NCBI GenBank assembly: GCA_030144725.1
Contig: JASKMD010000026.1
Span: forward strand, 480,750-544,749
Length of the DNA stretch: 64,000 nucleotides
Direction: 5' to 3'
Source: Haematococcus lacustris
Taxonomy: Eukaryota > Chlorophyta > Chlorophyceae > Chlamydomonadales > Haematococcaceae
A program made the position numbers and the translations under genes. Each line of letters opens with the position of its first letter. Position 1 is the first letter of the stretch. A model generated the notes under the pieces. That model was not told where the DNA came from. It did not search any database and was given only the letters and a program-made list of their open reading frames with translations. This document shows positions 38,301 through 46,647 of this stretch, piece after piece.

Positions 38301-41297
38301 CGCTCACAGCGAACTGGGTCCGTGTCCTCGCCAACAATGGCCTTCCACAGCCCGGCCAGCCTCAACTGGCCCATCGCCCCATGTCGCCATTCGACAAACG
38401 AAGTGGCTTCATTCAGGGGCAGTGGCTGTGGCATAAGGACTGCCATCTGTGGCTGCTCGGCTGGAGCGCTGACGTCTGCCTCTGATTTTACCATCCGGAC
38501 CCGTGCGGTGGGCCCATAACCTGAAAGAGAAAGAGGCCCTCGCTAAGAGGCAGCGCTTCACCGGACAAACACAGTTACACACTATAGCAAGTATAAAGCC
38601 CACCTGAAAGAGAAAGAGGCCCTCGCTAAGAGGCAGCGCTTCACCGGACAAACACAGTAAAGCACTACGTCACTGAGCGGAGCCTAAAACAGAAGTCACA
38701 CTTGAGATACAGTTAGCTCAACCCCTGATGGGCTGGCTGAACCTAGCATGCCTTGCTCCAACAGAAAGCCTCAGGTGGGGGCAGCTAGCCATGCCCAGCA
38801 TCACCTACCTCATGGCTTGTGTGAGGAAGTGCAGCACAGCTGCTGCTGCTGCTGTTCCTCCCCACAGCGTCACTTTCCATGATTGCATGGGAACTGTTGC
38901 CCATGGAGGGGGTTTGTTTTGCTACGAGTTGCAGTAAGGCGCTGTCAAGGCCATATGAGGGGGCCAGAGGGAACATACGGTTGCCTGGGGAGAGTCAGCA
39001 CAGCTGTAGTCATCCACCGCCCACCCACCCCCTCTTCACTGCACCCCCCTCCCCCAGCCGGATGTCGAGGACGGTCTGCCAAGAGTCAGGATCTGATGAC
39101 CAGCTCTTGTTGTTAAGGCCATTTGAGGGGGCCGTATGGGACGTACAGCAGCTGTAAACATGCACCACCCACCCACCCCCTCCTCACATGCCACATGAAG
39201 GAAGTGTCAGGATCTGATGACCAGCTCTGGTTGTGGAGGCACCCAGTGAGTCCTGCTGCTCATCTCATCTTCGCCCCAAGTGTGACAAGACCAAGGGTGA
39301 GATGTGTGACATGTGACGTGATGTGTGACACAGGAATGGTGCCGCAGCGTGGTCACTCTTCGGGAGCTGGAGCCAGTTGTGGAGCAGGCCAGCGGCAAGT
39401 CAGGGCTGGCTGCGTGTGCCGAGGCCGTGCAGCAGCACCTGACCCAGGACCTGTACAGCCACAGTGAGGTGGGAGGGGTGACAGCTCCTGTGGTGGGGCT
39501 CAAACAGGGCACCTTGAGGTTGTGGGGCTGCGGTGGGGCGGTGGGGCTGCGGTGGATCTCTGGGACTGCGGTGGGGCGGTGTACTGCGATGGGGCTGTGT
39601 GGCTGCGGTGGGGCGGTGTGGCTGCGGTGGGGCACAGTGTAAGTGGCACAGCCAGTGTAGGTGCCCAGCTCAACTAACAAGTGTGCAGGTGCTCAGGGGA
39701 GGAGGGGAGGGAGAGGCTGTGAGTCATAGCCACACATGGATGGATGTAGAGTCAGGGGAGGACAAGGCATGCAGGTGTATGATCACCAGCGGAGGGTGGA
39801 GCCTCTCGAGCTTCCGTTGCTTGGTTCGCACAGCACACCTGCACCTACAGCCTTCCCTTAGGGCAGGGCGTGACTAGAGTGGCAGGCGGGACAAACATCT
39901 CTAAATGGCTAAACCTGCACATTGAGGGCTAGAAGTTGCAAGAAAGGGACAAAGGCAAGGCATGCCACTGCCACCACCACTGAGGGCGGTTGGGCACAGT
40001 GTGGGATGGGATCTGCAAGAGCAAGGCTGGGCAGCTGGTGACAGCTCCTGCAGTAGAGGTACCCAGCTCCAGCTCACAGGGTGGGCAGCTGGTGGGCAGC
40101 TAGTGGGCCACCCTTGCGGCCTCAGCCACCACCGCCACTGCCGCCTCCATTGCCTGCCTGCCTGGCTGCCAGGTGGAGGCTGCTCTGGGCACCAGTCTTG
40201 ACGAGCTGTACGCCAGTTCACGTGAGGCACGCAAGGCAGCCCAGGGCGCCCTGGAGGACGGGGGCTTCAAACTGCGCCAGCGTGCCCTGCATGTGTACCA
40301 GGAGGCGCAGCGGGTCAGGGACTTCAAGGCAGTGTGCGATGTGGGTGGCCTGGAACCATACTCAAACTGGCAGCCGCACCAAGGTGTAGGGGTGCTGCCC
40401 CTGCCCCTGCCCCTGCCCCTGCCCCTGCCTCTGCCCCTGCCCCTGCTCTACCCTCCCTCCCCTGTTACCTACATGCAGGGCACCCAGGCCCCTGAAGCCA
40501 AGATGGCGGCACTGGGGGCACTGATGGACAGCAGCCATGCAAGCTGCGCTGGCCTGTACGAATGCAGCTGCCCAGAGCTGGAGGAGCTGGTGGCAACAGC
40601 TAAGGCGGCTGGGGCACTGGGCGCACGCCTTACTGGTCAGACTGCAGGCAGCAGCAGGCAGCAGCAGGCAGCAGCAGCAGGCAGCAGGAGCAGGCAGCAG
40701 CAGGCAGCAGCAGCAGGCAGCAGGAGCAGGCAGCAGCAGGCAACAGCAACAGGCAGCAGGCAGCAGCAGTAGGCAGCAGCAGTAGGCAGCAGCCGTTGTA
40801 GCAGTTGTGCTTGTTTTTACGGTTTTTACGCTTGTTCCTTGACATTCACCTGTGACAGTATGAGCTCGACATCCACCTCTCAAAGCCTGTATGGAGCAGC
40901 CTGGTGAAGGCTGCCATGGTTGGCTGTGCGCCCGAGCTTTCCCCCTCCCTAACACATGTACACCTTCCCTGTGCCACGAGTTACATACCAACATCTGAAT
41001 TGTCATTCCAGCTCAGCGCTTGTGCGCTGCAAGGTGTGCTGTCATGCTACATGGGCTGTCGGCTTGCTCAGACCTCCGCCCCCTGTTGCTGATGCTGCAG
41101 GAGCCGGCTGGGGTGGCTGCACCGTGTCTTTGGTGAAGGAGTCGGATGTGGATGCATTCATGGCCGCGGTGCGCGAGCGGTATTACGCCTCACGCATCGC
41201 GTCCGGGGTAGTGTCCGAGGCTGACATGGACAAAATGTTTTTTGCGAGCAAGCCATCCAGCGGTGCCGCTGTGCTTAAGCTGGGCAGCCGAGCATAG
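32333..41297 (+). CDS. GALK1: galactokinase, interrupted in exon 8 by a copia element
   Basis: GHMP-superfamily kinase converting galactose to galactose-1-phosphate in the cytosol. Exons: 32333-32450, 32545-32562 (18 nt), 32786-32838, 32985-33086, 33338-33391, 33708-33798, 34154-34271, 34398-34644 plus 38769-38774, 39334-39468, 40173-40340, 40479-40635, 41101-41297. With the insertion excised the phases close and the product is 487 codons, near the plant length. Motifs: [20 protein letters not shown] (galactokinase signature), [15 protein letters not shown] (ATP-binding GHMP motif), [14 protein letters not shown] (catalytic Asp region), [40 protein letters not shown] (motif 3) and [13 protein letters not shown] at the end. 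Intron 5 has a GC donor (AAG/GCAGGT). As assembled, exon 8 reads straight into the LTR and stops at once. Confidence 0.93.
32545..32562 (+). other. 18-nt galactokinase micro-exon
   Basis: gccgagtcaacctgatcg between ctgcag and gtgagc. It encodes the RVNLI part of the galactokinase signature, and its split codons on both sides complete Gly. Without it the GRVNLIGEH motif cannot be formed, so it is required. Confidence 0.92.
33809..34065. repeat. (CCCCCTG)n heptamer array in galactokinase intron
   Basis: About 35 units, period 7, with scattered single-base variants (gtcccctg, gccccccg, ccctctg). It fills the intron between exons 33708-33798 and 34154-34271. Confidence 0.93.
34640..34644 (+). 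repeat. 5-bp target duplication (left), copia
   Basis: GAAAG, repeated at 38764-38768 on the other side of the element; 5 bp is the normal Ty1/copia duplication. Confidence 0.95.
34645..34886 (-). repeat. 3' LTR of copia element
   Basis: 242 bp, no visible difference from 38522-38763. It contains an internal direct duplication of about 54 bp (starting at 34645 and again at 34728) with a 29-bp spacer. Confidence 0.96.
34960..35469 (-). pseudogene. copia RNase H end with remnant of reverse transcriptase
   Basis: Minus-strand frame. [20 protein letters not shown] is the conserved A-L-Y-G-L-K-Q-A-P-R-A-W segment near the end of copia reverse transcriptase. It is joined at once to RNase H sequence: [48 protein letters not shown] and [11 protein letters not shown]. 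The RT fingers and palm, including the Y-V-D-D box, are missing. The end KAGMGMVKL and stop lie 74 bp before the 3' LTR. Confidence 0.85.
35228..38494 (-). CDS. copia Gag-protease-integrase polyprotein (1088 aa)
   Basis: One open frame from ATG 38494. The Gag part (to ~250) includes [19 protein letters not shown]; the CCHC knuckle [14 protein letters not shown] is near residue 256; the protease active site [12 protein letters not shown] is near 418. The integrase zinc domain has [11 protein letters not shown] with CPGCAAGK, and the core has [20 protein letters not shown] and [11 protein letters not shown] (D, D, E). [19 protein letters not shown] block and GVFVGYE follow, then a long Ala/Gly/Ser-rich low-complexity spacer (about 850-1010). 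The frame ends about 240 bp past the point where RT should begin. The open frame suggests recent expression, but transposition would need an RT supplied in trans. Confidence 0.93.
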   Translation of the reverse strand: MVKSEADVSAPAEQPQMAVLMPQPLPLNEATSFVEWRHGAMGQLRLAGLWKAIVGEDTDPVRCERAYAWLLCNCKSHYLRLVVAAETAPAAWKALLADQQPDSYQLWEQLNSLQMQPGETVGQVHSRLLEIVWQLAAVKEQVSEPQQVMALLKAMPPLPQYENARDFITFGSLRSPLSLTEVKRTLQIAESRAQQAGVSAQLAAVRLRGKGGGGGGGSSSSGGSSSRTQPAAMPAASSSSSTAPPRPLAAANVKCFRCGKRGHYARDCPEPARDGGTAGRGAGGEGGGASGGGAGGWAGAGKSSSGSAGLSSVTLAAVHAGTLSHVADAAPPLPACMPAEAGVGVGGADVHSSSAEGGSVVSCGDMTCCWSHAVGLSPMLPCVVDKHASLAPEPAAEPALLAVASTQQLDSSMRVWLADSGASHHITPERSLLHGYQGFAQPVPMGLGKSSVQLYAYGKGRVRLAVDGVRMELQDVLWAPEASTNYFSTLAAAQKGWEIRQSADSITMQSSKGEVVKGKVVGRQYQLSGSAQPAVVACEPAASAQAVTAVTPQLLHERLGHLSYRAIGDMISKGMVEGVELSAGQCRAAGSGVCPGCAAGKLHRRVADTLPSLAARVAAPCDLVHTDVCGPLRIPNAAGYCFVLTFLDEHSGLSLIALLKAKSEVPAAIRDAVEWFETQGGRKVKVLRSDRGTEYVNQAVREFLSGKGIIHQQTAPYSPQQNGSAERLNRTLFEKGRCLLYSSGLSVNFWPYALRFANYVRNLSLVRGKAGTPWELFWGVRPDLSALRVFGARAYAHVPEHMRSKLGSKAVQGVFVGYELSSKAYQVLLPGGKLLITKDVVFDELNRGPPTREADLAMLLPQPEPEPGVLVPHAVHVPVEAQLPAPPAAVPAPLERAQAPPGGATSSAGADSGSSVGAGSVSSAGAGIGSYAGAGSSSSAGAGNGAAGSGGGTEADGSGVGTGAGSSAGADSSTGASSSSGAGSGAAGSRAGVGRGATGSGAVVAEGSSGGGAVVRQSSWLRGIQPEFAGVRSVAELPAIVYGSLWSAPGPTGVACTFKGGAGAAEAAGFHSLTCTQLSSHYDAGCVG
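38522..38763 (-). repeat. 5' LTR of copia element
   Basis: 242 bp, same sequence as 34645-34886 by eye, including the internal ~54-bp duplication. Confidence 0.96.
38764..38768 (+). repeat. 5-bp target duplication (right), copia
   Basis: GAAAG; the galactokinase exon resumes here with cctcag and a gtgggg donor. Confidence 0.95.
38940..39240. repeat. imperfect intronic duplications in galactokinase intron 8
   Basis: Two pairs of similar segments: aaggccat-tgagggggcc (38948-38967 and 39116-39134), followed by related caccgcccacccaccccctc tracts, and agtcaggatctgatgaccagctc (39083 and 39208). No exon is seen between the exon 8 end and 39334. Confidence 0.7.
40645..40800. repeat. CAG/GCAGCA-type tract in last galactokinase intron
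   Basis: Interrupted cag-triplet array (aggcagcagcaggcagcagcagcagg…) just after the donor at 40636. Confidence 0.93.
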
Positions 41298-41679
41298 TGC
41301 ATGGCTATTACCATTGACGATGCAGCCGGCTCAAGCCACGCCTTTGGCTTATTTTGAAAAGAGAGGTTTTACTTTTATGCCAAGTGGTGTAGCACTAGGT
41401 GGTATGACGAGCGAAGAGACTGGCATAGACTCAAATCCAATGAAAATACTGTCAAAGCGTCAGCTGCCAGGCTTCTTACCGCCATCCCCCTGTACGGGCA
41501 TGTTCGGTGCTTTACCAGATGTCTAGAAGACAAAAGTAATGTTGTCTTTAGGCGCTACCGCCTTGGCTACAGAAGTCTTGACGCCGCATATATGTGATGC
41601 TTTGCCACTGACCCTCTTGACCTGTGAAGTTATGTCTGCGGGTACAACAAGACGCCCAAGTGGTACAACAGCCTGCCAG
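41298..41679. other. galactokinase 3' flank, no gene recognised
   Basis: AT-richer sequence after the galactokinase stop; probably the 3' untranslated region and spacer. No coding signature. Confidence 0.5.
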
Positions 41680-41880
41680 AACAAACAAAACTCACTCAAC
41701 AAGGAACGACATGTTTGCCTGTGGGTAATCTCACTCAGCTACTCCAATCAAGTTGAAGCATCCTCGGTCGCACCCTTGATGACTACAAACCCCACATCGG
41801 TGGCACTCTTTCCTTGGGCTAACCCCCCTGACCACTGGGCACCTCATCAAAACTAACAGCTTAATGCTTGGTAAGCCTGT
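41680..41880 (-). mobile_element. orphan 3' tail of Fanzor-like element
   Basis: About 85-90% similar by eye to 17740-17945, including caaggaacgacatgtt, gtgggtaatctcactcagct, cgcacccttgatgac and ccctgaccactgggcacctc. No coding part of the element is attached, so this is a truncated copy. Confidence 0.75.
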
Positions 41881-42305
41881 GGTTCCAGCTTGAACACTCA
41901 GCTTGGGAGGATGGTACTACAACGAGTACGACCGTCGGCCGAATATGGATGCTTGCTGCTGCCCTAGCTCCGCCATCGTTGCTGTCATGCTTTCAATCTG
42001 CTCTTGTGGTAACCTGCATTAGCTAACACAAGTCAGGCAGCGGGAGCTGTTTCTAGTGACGTTAGACAGGAGAGTTGTTTCTGGTATGGCACAGCACACT
42101 CCGTATACGTGGAAGCAGGTCTGCTCCATGACACATGAAGACGTATGAAAGACATAGCATAGGCGGAGGCAGCATGACAAGTATGTGAGGGTAGACTTTG
42201 AGGCGAGTCTCGTATGCATCAAGTTCTGTCGTAGCGAGTAGCAATGTCCAAAGTGACGAGCCAGAATTGCTCAGTCTGAGCCCGCTGGTTTCGCGTATCC
42301 TGGAT

Positions 42306-44316
42306 ATGGCGGACAAGAAGCTGGTTCCCATCACGCGTGAAGTGCTGCGAAACTTCTATGCACAGTATCCCTTGGAGCCGGTCCCTGTCGAGTACGTGAC
42401 GCTTCTCTTGGAGCGAATAAATGAAGCCTGTACGCTGGTGTCCAAGCCCGGCAGCACACTCCGCAATGCCGTGTGGATGGAGACTCCCAAAAGGTAAAAC
42501 CCGAGGACTTAGTGTGCGTGTTGGGGGAGGGGTCAAGCACGCTGGGACCGTCACTGCTCCGCCATCGAGCGCAGAATTGACGACAACTTCTGGCGCACGC
42601 GTCAGTTTTGCGAGGAAATTATAGACTCGCTGCGCCTGGCGTGCAAGCAGCTCACCGACCATGAGAACGTGGTGCAACAGCTACAGATTTGCATGAAACA
42701 GCTGCAGCAGGCGGAGCGTAAGGCAAGGCTTTGCAAGCAACGCCCACTGGCATGCAAGGAGAGCAGACTCAGTGGTAGAACACTCAAATGCTCTTTCAGG
42801 TATTCAGTGTGCAAGAGAGCAACACGGAGGCAGCTGCGTCACAGATAAGACAGTTCTTGCCACAGGTGAACCCAGGGTCAAGAGCCCACAGGTTCCAGCA
42901 GGCTGATGAGGTTATGCCCAAGCTGAAAGCCTAATGTCTCTGTTCTGCCCTAGGATTTTCGGGGTGCGCTCATTGAGATGCGTCGCACCACCCAGGAAAA
43001 CAGGAACAAAAAGATGCTAGACGACCTGCTACGCAAGGGCGGCACTACCCGTCAAAAGTGAGCATGCACATACGTACTCTCTCTCACATAGACCTTGGCA
43101 AGCTGAACAACTGTGGTACTGTCGCCGCAGGTATGAGCTTTTCCTGCAGCAGCAGTGGGAACGGAGAGAAGCCCTGGTACAGATGGGCAACCTGTCAGGC
43201 ATGTTCAAGTTCATGGTCAAGTGAGCAATGCTGGGAAAGGCAGACCCCAGGCTATGCACAGACAGCTGCATGTAGGCCCTAGCTGAAGCAATGCAGCCCA
43301 CATAATGTCACTGGGCCGGTCCCCTCCTGCTCCAATGCTCATGCCCCTGTCATCCACCAATGCCCCTGCTATCCAACTGTCCCCACTTCCCTAACCTGCA
43401 CCTGCTGTGCTGCCCCTATCTGGCTGCCTGCTGCAGGTACTTGGGAGGTGTGCCGCAGGTGCTCCTAGACTTTGCACAGGACATCAATGCCAAGCTGGGT
43501 CCCATGGAGGAGCAGCGCCTGAAGTATGGCCCTGACGTGTACCAGGTAGCTGTCAGCGCTCCATTCACACCTTGCACACACTGGCACACAGGCAGTGCAG
43601 GGGAAAACCAAGCAGGTCCCAGTGCGCAATCGCCACAATCACGAGTCTTCGACTATCTCACAGAACCAACCCAAGCAAGGGGTGCTGCATGCTCATGGAA
43701 ACAGCACCAATAATGTGGCTGAAAACATGCATGTGTGCGCAAACATGCCAGAAGCTTGGGTCTGCGCAGTCTGACCCTGCTGTGATGTGCGGATGTGCCC
43801 GTGATGAAGTGCGTGAGGTGGCTGCCCTGTGTGCTTGTCACCAGGTTTGCTCTGTCGGCATCGAGTTGAACGTGCTGGCAGCACTGTGGGCGGAGAATGT
43901 AGCAGGCTCCAAGCAGCACCTCCCCTCTGTGAGTAGTAGACAGCCCCCCCCCCACAGCCCCGTCCGCCACAGCATCTCCACAACGCTAGTCCCATGGCAA
44001 ACGGTCAAAGCTGTCCATCCCCACAACGTCCAAGGAAACCGATGTACAGCGTAGTCACCTGTGCCGTCCTCTTATTCCGATGCGCTCGCCTCCTTTCCAG
44101 CCTCAATGCCCACCAGGCCATTACCGCCTGAACATCCTGCATGCTGCCTTAAAATGCCATGGTGGATACTGTGCATGCTGGCGCGCTGCCCAGGTGCTGC
44201 CGTTGATCTGCGAGGCTTGCACCTTCTATTCCGAACAGCTTATGCGTGTCATCGGTTTCCTTGGCGATATCTTTGTGCACAGCCCTTTCTTCATCACCCA
44301 GGAAGCAGCAACCAAG
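42306..44316 (+). CDS. conserved-looking helical protein, family not recognised
   Basis: Exons: 42306-42493, 42575-42722, 42800-42865, 42954-43057, 43131-43220, 43437-43545, 43845-43928, 44101-44316; all phases match. The second intron has a GC donor (AAG/GCAAGG). Start: first in-frame ATG, MADKKLVPITREVLRNFYAQ. Later parts include NFWRTRQFCEEIIDSLR, QLQICMKQLQQAERK (coiled-coil-like), ALIEMRRTTQENRNKKMLDD, YELFLQQQWERREALVQMGN, YLGGVPQVLLDFAQDINAKL and FYSEQLMRVIGFLGDIFVHS. The composition is a soluble, largely alpha-helical protein without signal peptide. The 3' end is uncertain: the gene may continue into the low-complexity frame at 44508. No function is claimed. Confidence 0.65.
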
Positions 44317-44507
44317 GTGGGCCTGCTCAGCGGATCTGCGCAGCAAGGGGCCCAGCTGCTCCCCACCCCAGCGCCTCAGCTGTACGCGCTCGTGCAAGCC
44401 TTGAGCATTACAGGACATGGCAGGTTTCTATGTCATGCTCTTGGCAGCATAGGAGTGCCTTTTCATGCGATGAACAGGTTTAGGGTGTTGCCAAACAGGG
44501 ACCCAGC

Positions 44508-45845
44508 TTGTGCAATCAAATGCCTAGGGACACCAGCTTAGGCTGGTGGCTGCACATCACAGTGCCAGTCACCCCGAGGGCCTATGCAGTTGCTATTAAA
44601 AGCAGTGATGAAGTGCCCACCCATGTCCGGTGCTTTGTGGTTGACCCAGTCACTTGCGTCACTGGCCTCCTGTCTCGTGACTGCCAGACTAGCTGCCCTC
44701 CAGCCCTCTTCCCTCCTTGCCATGCCTGCCACTGCACACCTGCCTGGGCCCAGGCCGCTGAGCAAGGGAGTGTGCAAGCTGGCCTACCAGACAGCTCCCC
44801 CGCAGACACCACCCCCACCACCATCCAGCAGACAGACATTGGCCATGACAGTTACACCGCAACACGCTCCTCCATCGAGCGCCCCAGTCAAGGCCGGACC
44901 TCCTTTGTCCTCCCCTCTGGCCACAGCGGCAGCTCCCTAGGGGCGGGCACAGCTACTGGGCCGCCCTCAGCCAAGCAGCACCCACCCCACCCCTGCAAGG
45001 CACCAGGGCCTGGGGAGACGGCTGCTGAGGAGGAGCACAGCCACCTGGGCTGTGGCGGGCCTCTGTTAGCCGCTGTGGGCCAGGCCTTGTCCCATCACAG
45101 CAAAGGCATGGGCAGCCTGCACACAGTGTCTGCAGAGCGCGTGTCCCGCACCGGCAGCAGCAGCACAACCCAGTGCGCCCACCATGGGGCTAAGCCAGCC
45201 TCCCCTGTCAGCTCTGTGCTGGCTAAGCTGGGCCTGGGCGCCCACACCCACACCCCTACCTCAGCCAGCCACAGCCCAGCCCATGCGTCAGCCCTGTCAC
45301 CACAGCTTGTAGCACAGCCTGGGGTTGCAGCCACCGGTGCTGCCACTGCAGCCAATGGGACAGAAGCCAAGCAGCTCACGGTTGCAGGCGACGGCGTCCC
45401 TGTGCTGGCCACTGTCACCAGCAGCAGAGAAGGGAAGCTGCCTGGCGAGGTGCTACCGCCCAGCACCCCTTGCGCCGCACAAGCCCCCTGCCCTGGCGAC
45501 GCCCCAGGCAAGCCACCCAGCCCAGCAGGCAGCACAGCACCTGCCCATGGCTTTGCCCATACCAAGGCGCCTGCACTCCCCTGCTCAGCCTTTGCAGCTG
45601 CCAGCCAGCCTGCAGCACAGGGAGGGCCTCTGGCCATTGACAGCCAGGCAGCACATACACTGAAGGCAGGGCAGGCAGTGAGCCTGCACACGTCCTCTGT
45701 GGAGGTGGAGACCGTCGTAGCTGTGGGCATGGCTGTGTCACAGTCTCTACCAGGAGCCGTGACGGTGACTCAGGCAGGCAGCGCACGGGCAGGTGGGTCC
45801 ATGGCACACCCTGGTGGTTTTATCTGTATTTCTGGCATTACATAG
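44508..45845 (+). CDS. low-complexity Ser/Thr/Ala/Pro-rich coding region, exon of unknown gene
   Basis: A long open frame with codon usage like the neighbouring exons and a biased, disordered composition (many His, Ser, Thr, Pro, Ala and no hydrophobic core), ending at a TAG at 45843. The likely coding part starts after an acceptor such as ccccgcag near 44805 rather than at the first ATG-like codon. It may be the last exon of the gene at 42306, similar in style to the disordered exon in the JmjC gene. The opposite strand is also partly open, so confidence is limited. Confidence 0.4.
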   Translation: MCNQMPRDTSLGWWLHITVPVTPRAYAVAIKSSDEVPTHVRCFVVDPVTCVTGLLSRDCQTSCPPALFPPCHACHCTPAWAQAAEQGSVQAGLPDSSPADTTPTTIQQTDIGHDSYTATRSSIERPSQGRTSFVLPSGHSGSSLGAGTATGPPSAKQHPPHPCKAPGPGETAAEEEHSHLGCGGPLLAAVGQALSHHSKGMGSLHTVSAERVSRTGSSSTTQCAHHGAKPASPVSSVLAKLGLGAHTHTPTSASHSPAHASALSPQLVAQPGVAATGAATAANGTEAKQLTVAGDGVPVLATVTSSREGKLPGEVLPPSTPCAAQAPCPGDAPGKPPSPAGSTAPAHGFAHTKAPALPCSAFAAASQPAAQGGPLAIDSQAAHTLKAGQAVSLHTSSVEVETVVAVGMAVSQSLPGAVTVTQAGSARAGGSMAHPGGFICISGIT

Positions 45846-46647
45846 CATCAAGATGGTATATAGGTGGCTAAATACAGCACTAGAAAATCATACTGGTACC
45901 ATACGCGTGCTGTGTGATGTGTGACCTGGGCTGAACCTGGCACACAAGCTGTGAGTTTCGAGCTGTGAGGGCGCCATGCTAGGCATGCTAGGTGGCGTGT
46001 GATGTGCTGGGCCTAAGCACACCAGCTGCCTGCCGCATGAGAGGGCAGCGATGGGGTGAGGGGTCAGATGGTGTGCCCTGGCGCTAGTCCTCTCTCATGA
46101 GACTGCAGCAACACCGCAAGCACTCAATGCATGGTGGGTGGGACAGGGTGGTGGGCTGGCTGCTACCACCACTCAAGGTGTTGCTGCTGGCCAGTGCTTG
46201 CAGGCCTGAGTGCCATGAGCAGTGGGGCCAGATCAGCAGGGCAGGAGTGTGGCATCAGAGTGACAGCCTGATGCAGATGCAGCTAGCAGCTGTGACATCA
46301 CCAGGGCAGGTTGGACCTGACAACCTGACGAGGCAGTGTACAACTAGCTATGCCCAGCAGCCCAGCATTGCATCAAACGTAGCCCCAGAGCGCCAGCCTG
46401 ACCTCCTCATAGAGCGGGTGCTGGCCCTGCTGCCCACCACCTTGGCGACATCTGCGCACTGCCCACCACTGCACCTCTGCTGCTGCTGTGCATCACCTAA
46501 ACCAGCTATAAACTCAGGGCAGGGGTCAGGGACGGGGCTTGGGGAGCAGGTAGGAGCAGGCCGCGCCCCCTCCACGCGGAAGCTCCTCCCATAATGTACG
46601 TCGGGTCTGCCAAAGTAGTCTTCTGCTGCCGCTGCTGCTGGGTGCAG
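45846..46647. other. no gene recognised
   Basis: Intergenic or intron sequence with short frames only. A tgtgatgtgtgacctggg / gtgtgatgtgctgggcc pair is a weak direct repeat. Confidence 0.4.

Larger units (their letters stand above)
34645..38763 (-). mobile_element. young Ty1/copia LTR retrotransposon, RT-deleted, inside galactokinase
   Basis: 4119 bp with two 242-bp LTRs (34645-34886 and 38522-38763) that I read as identical. Each LTR starts TG and ends CA on the minus strand. A purine tract cctgagggggtg abuts the 3' LTR (34887-34898, minus), and ggttatgggccca next to the 5' LTR (38509-38521, minus) is the probable primer-binding site. The gene order protease-integrase-RNase H is copia-type. 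The element sits six bases before the exon 8 donor of galactokinase, in antisense orientation. Confidence 0.96.
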
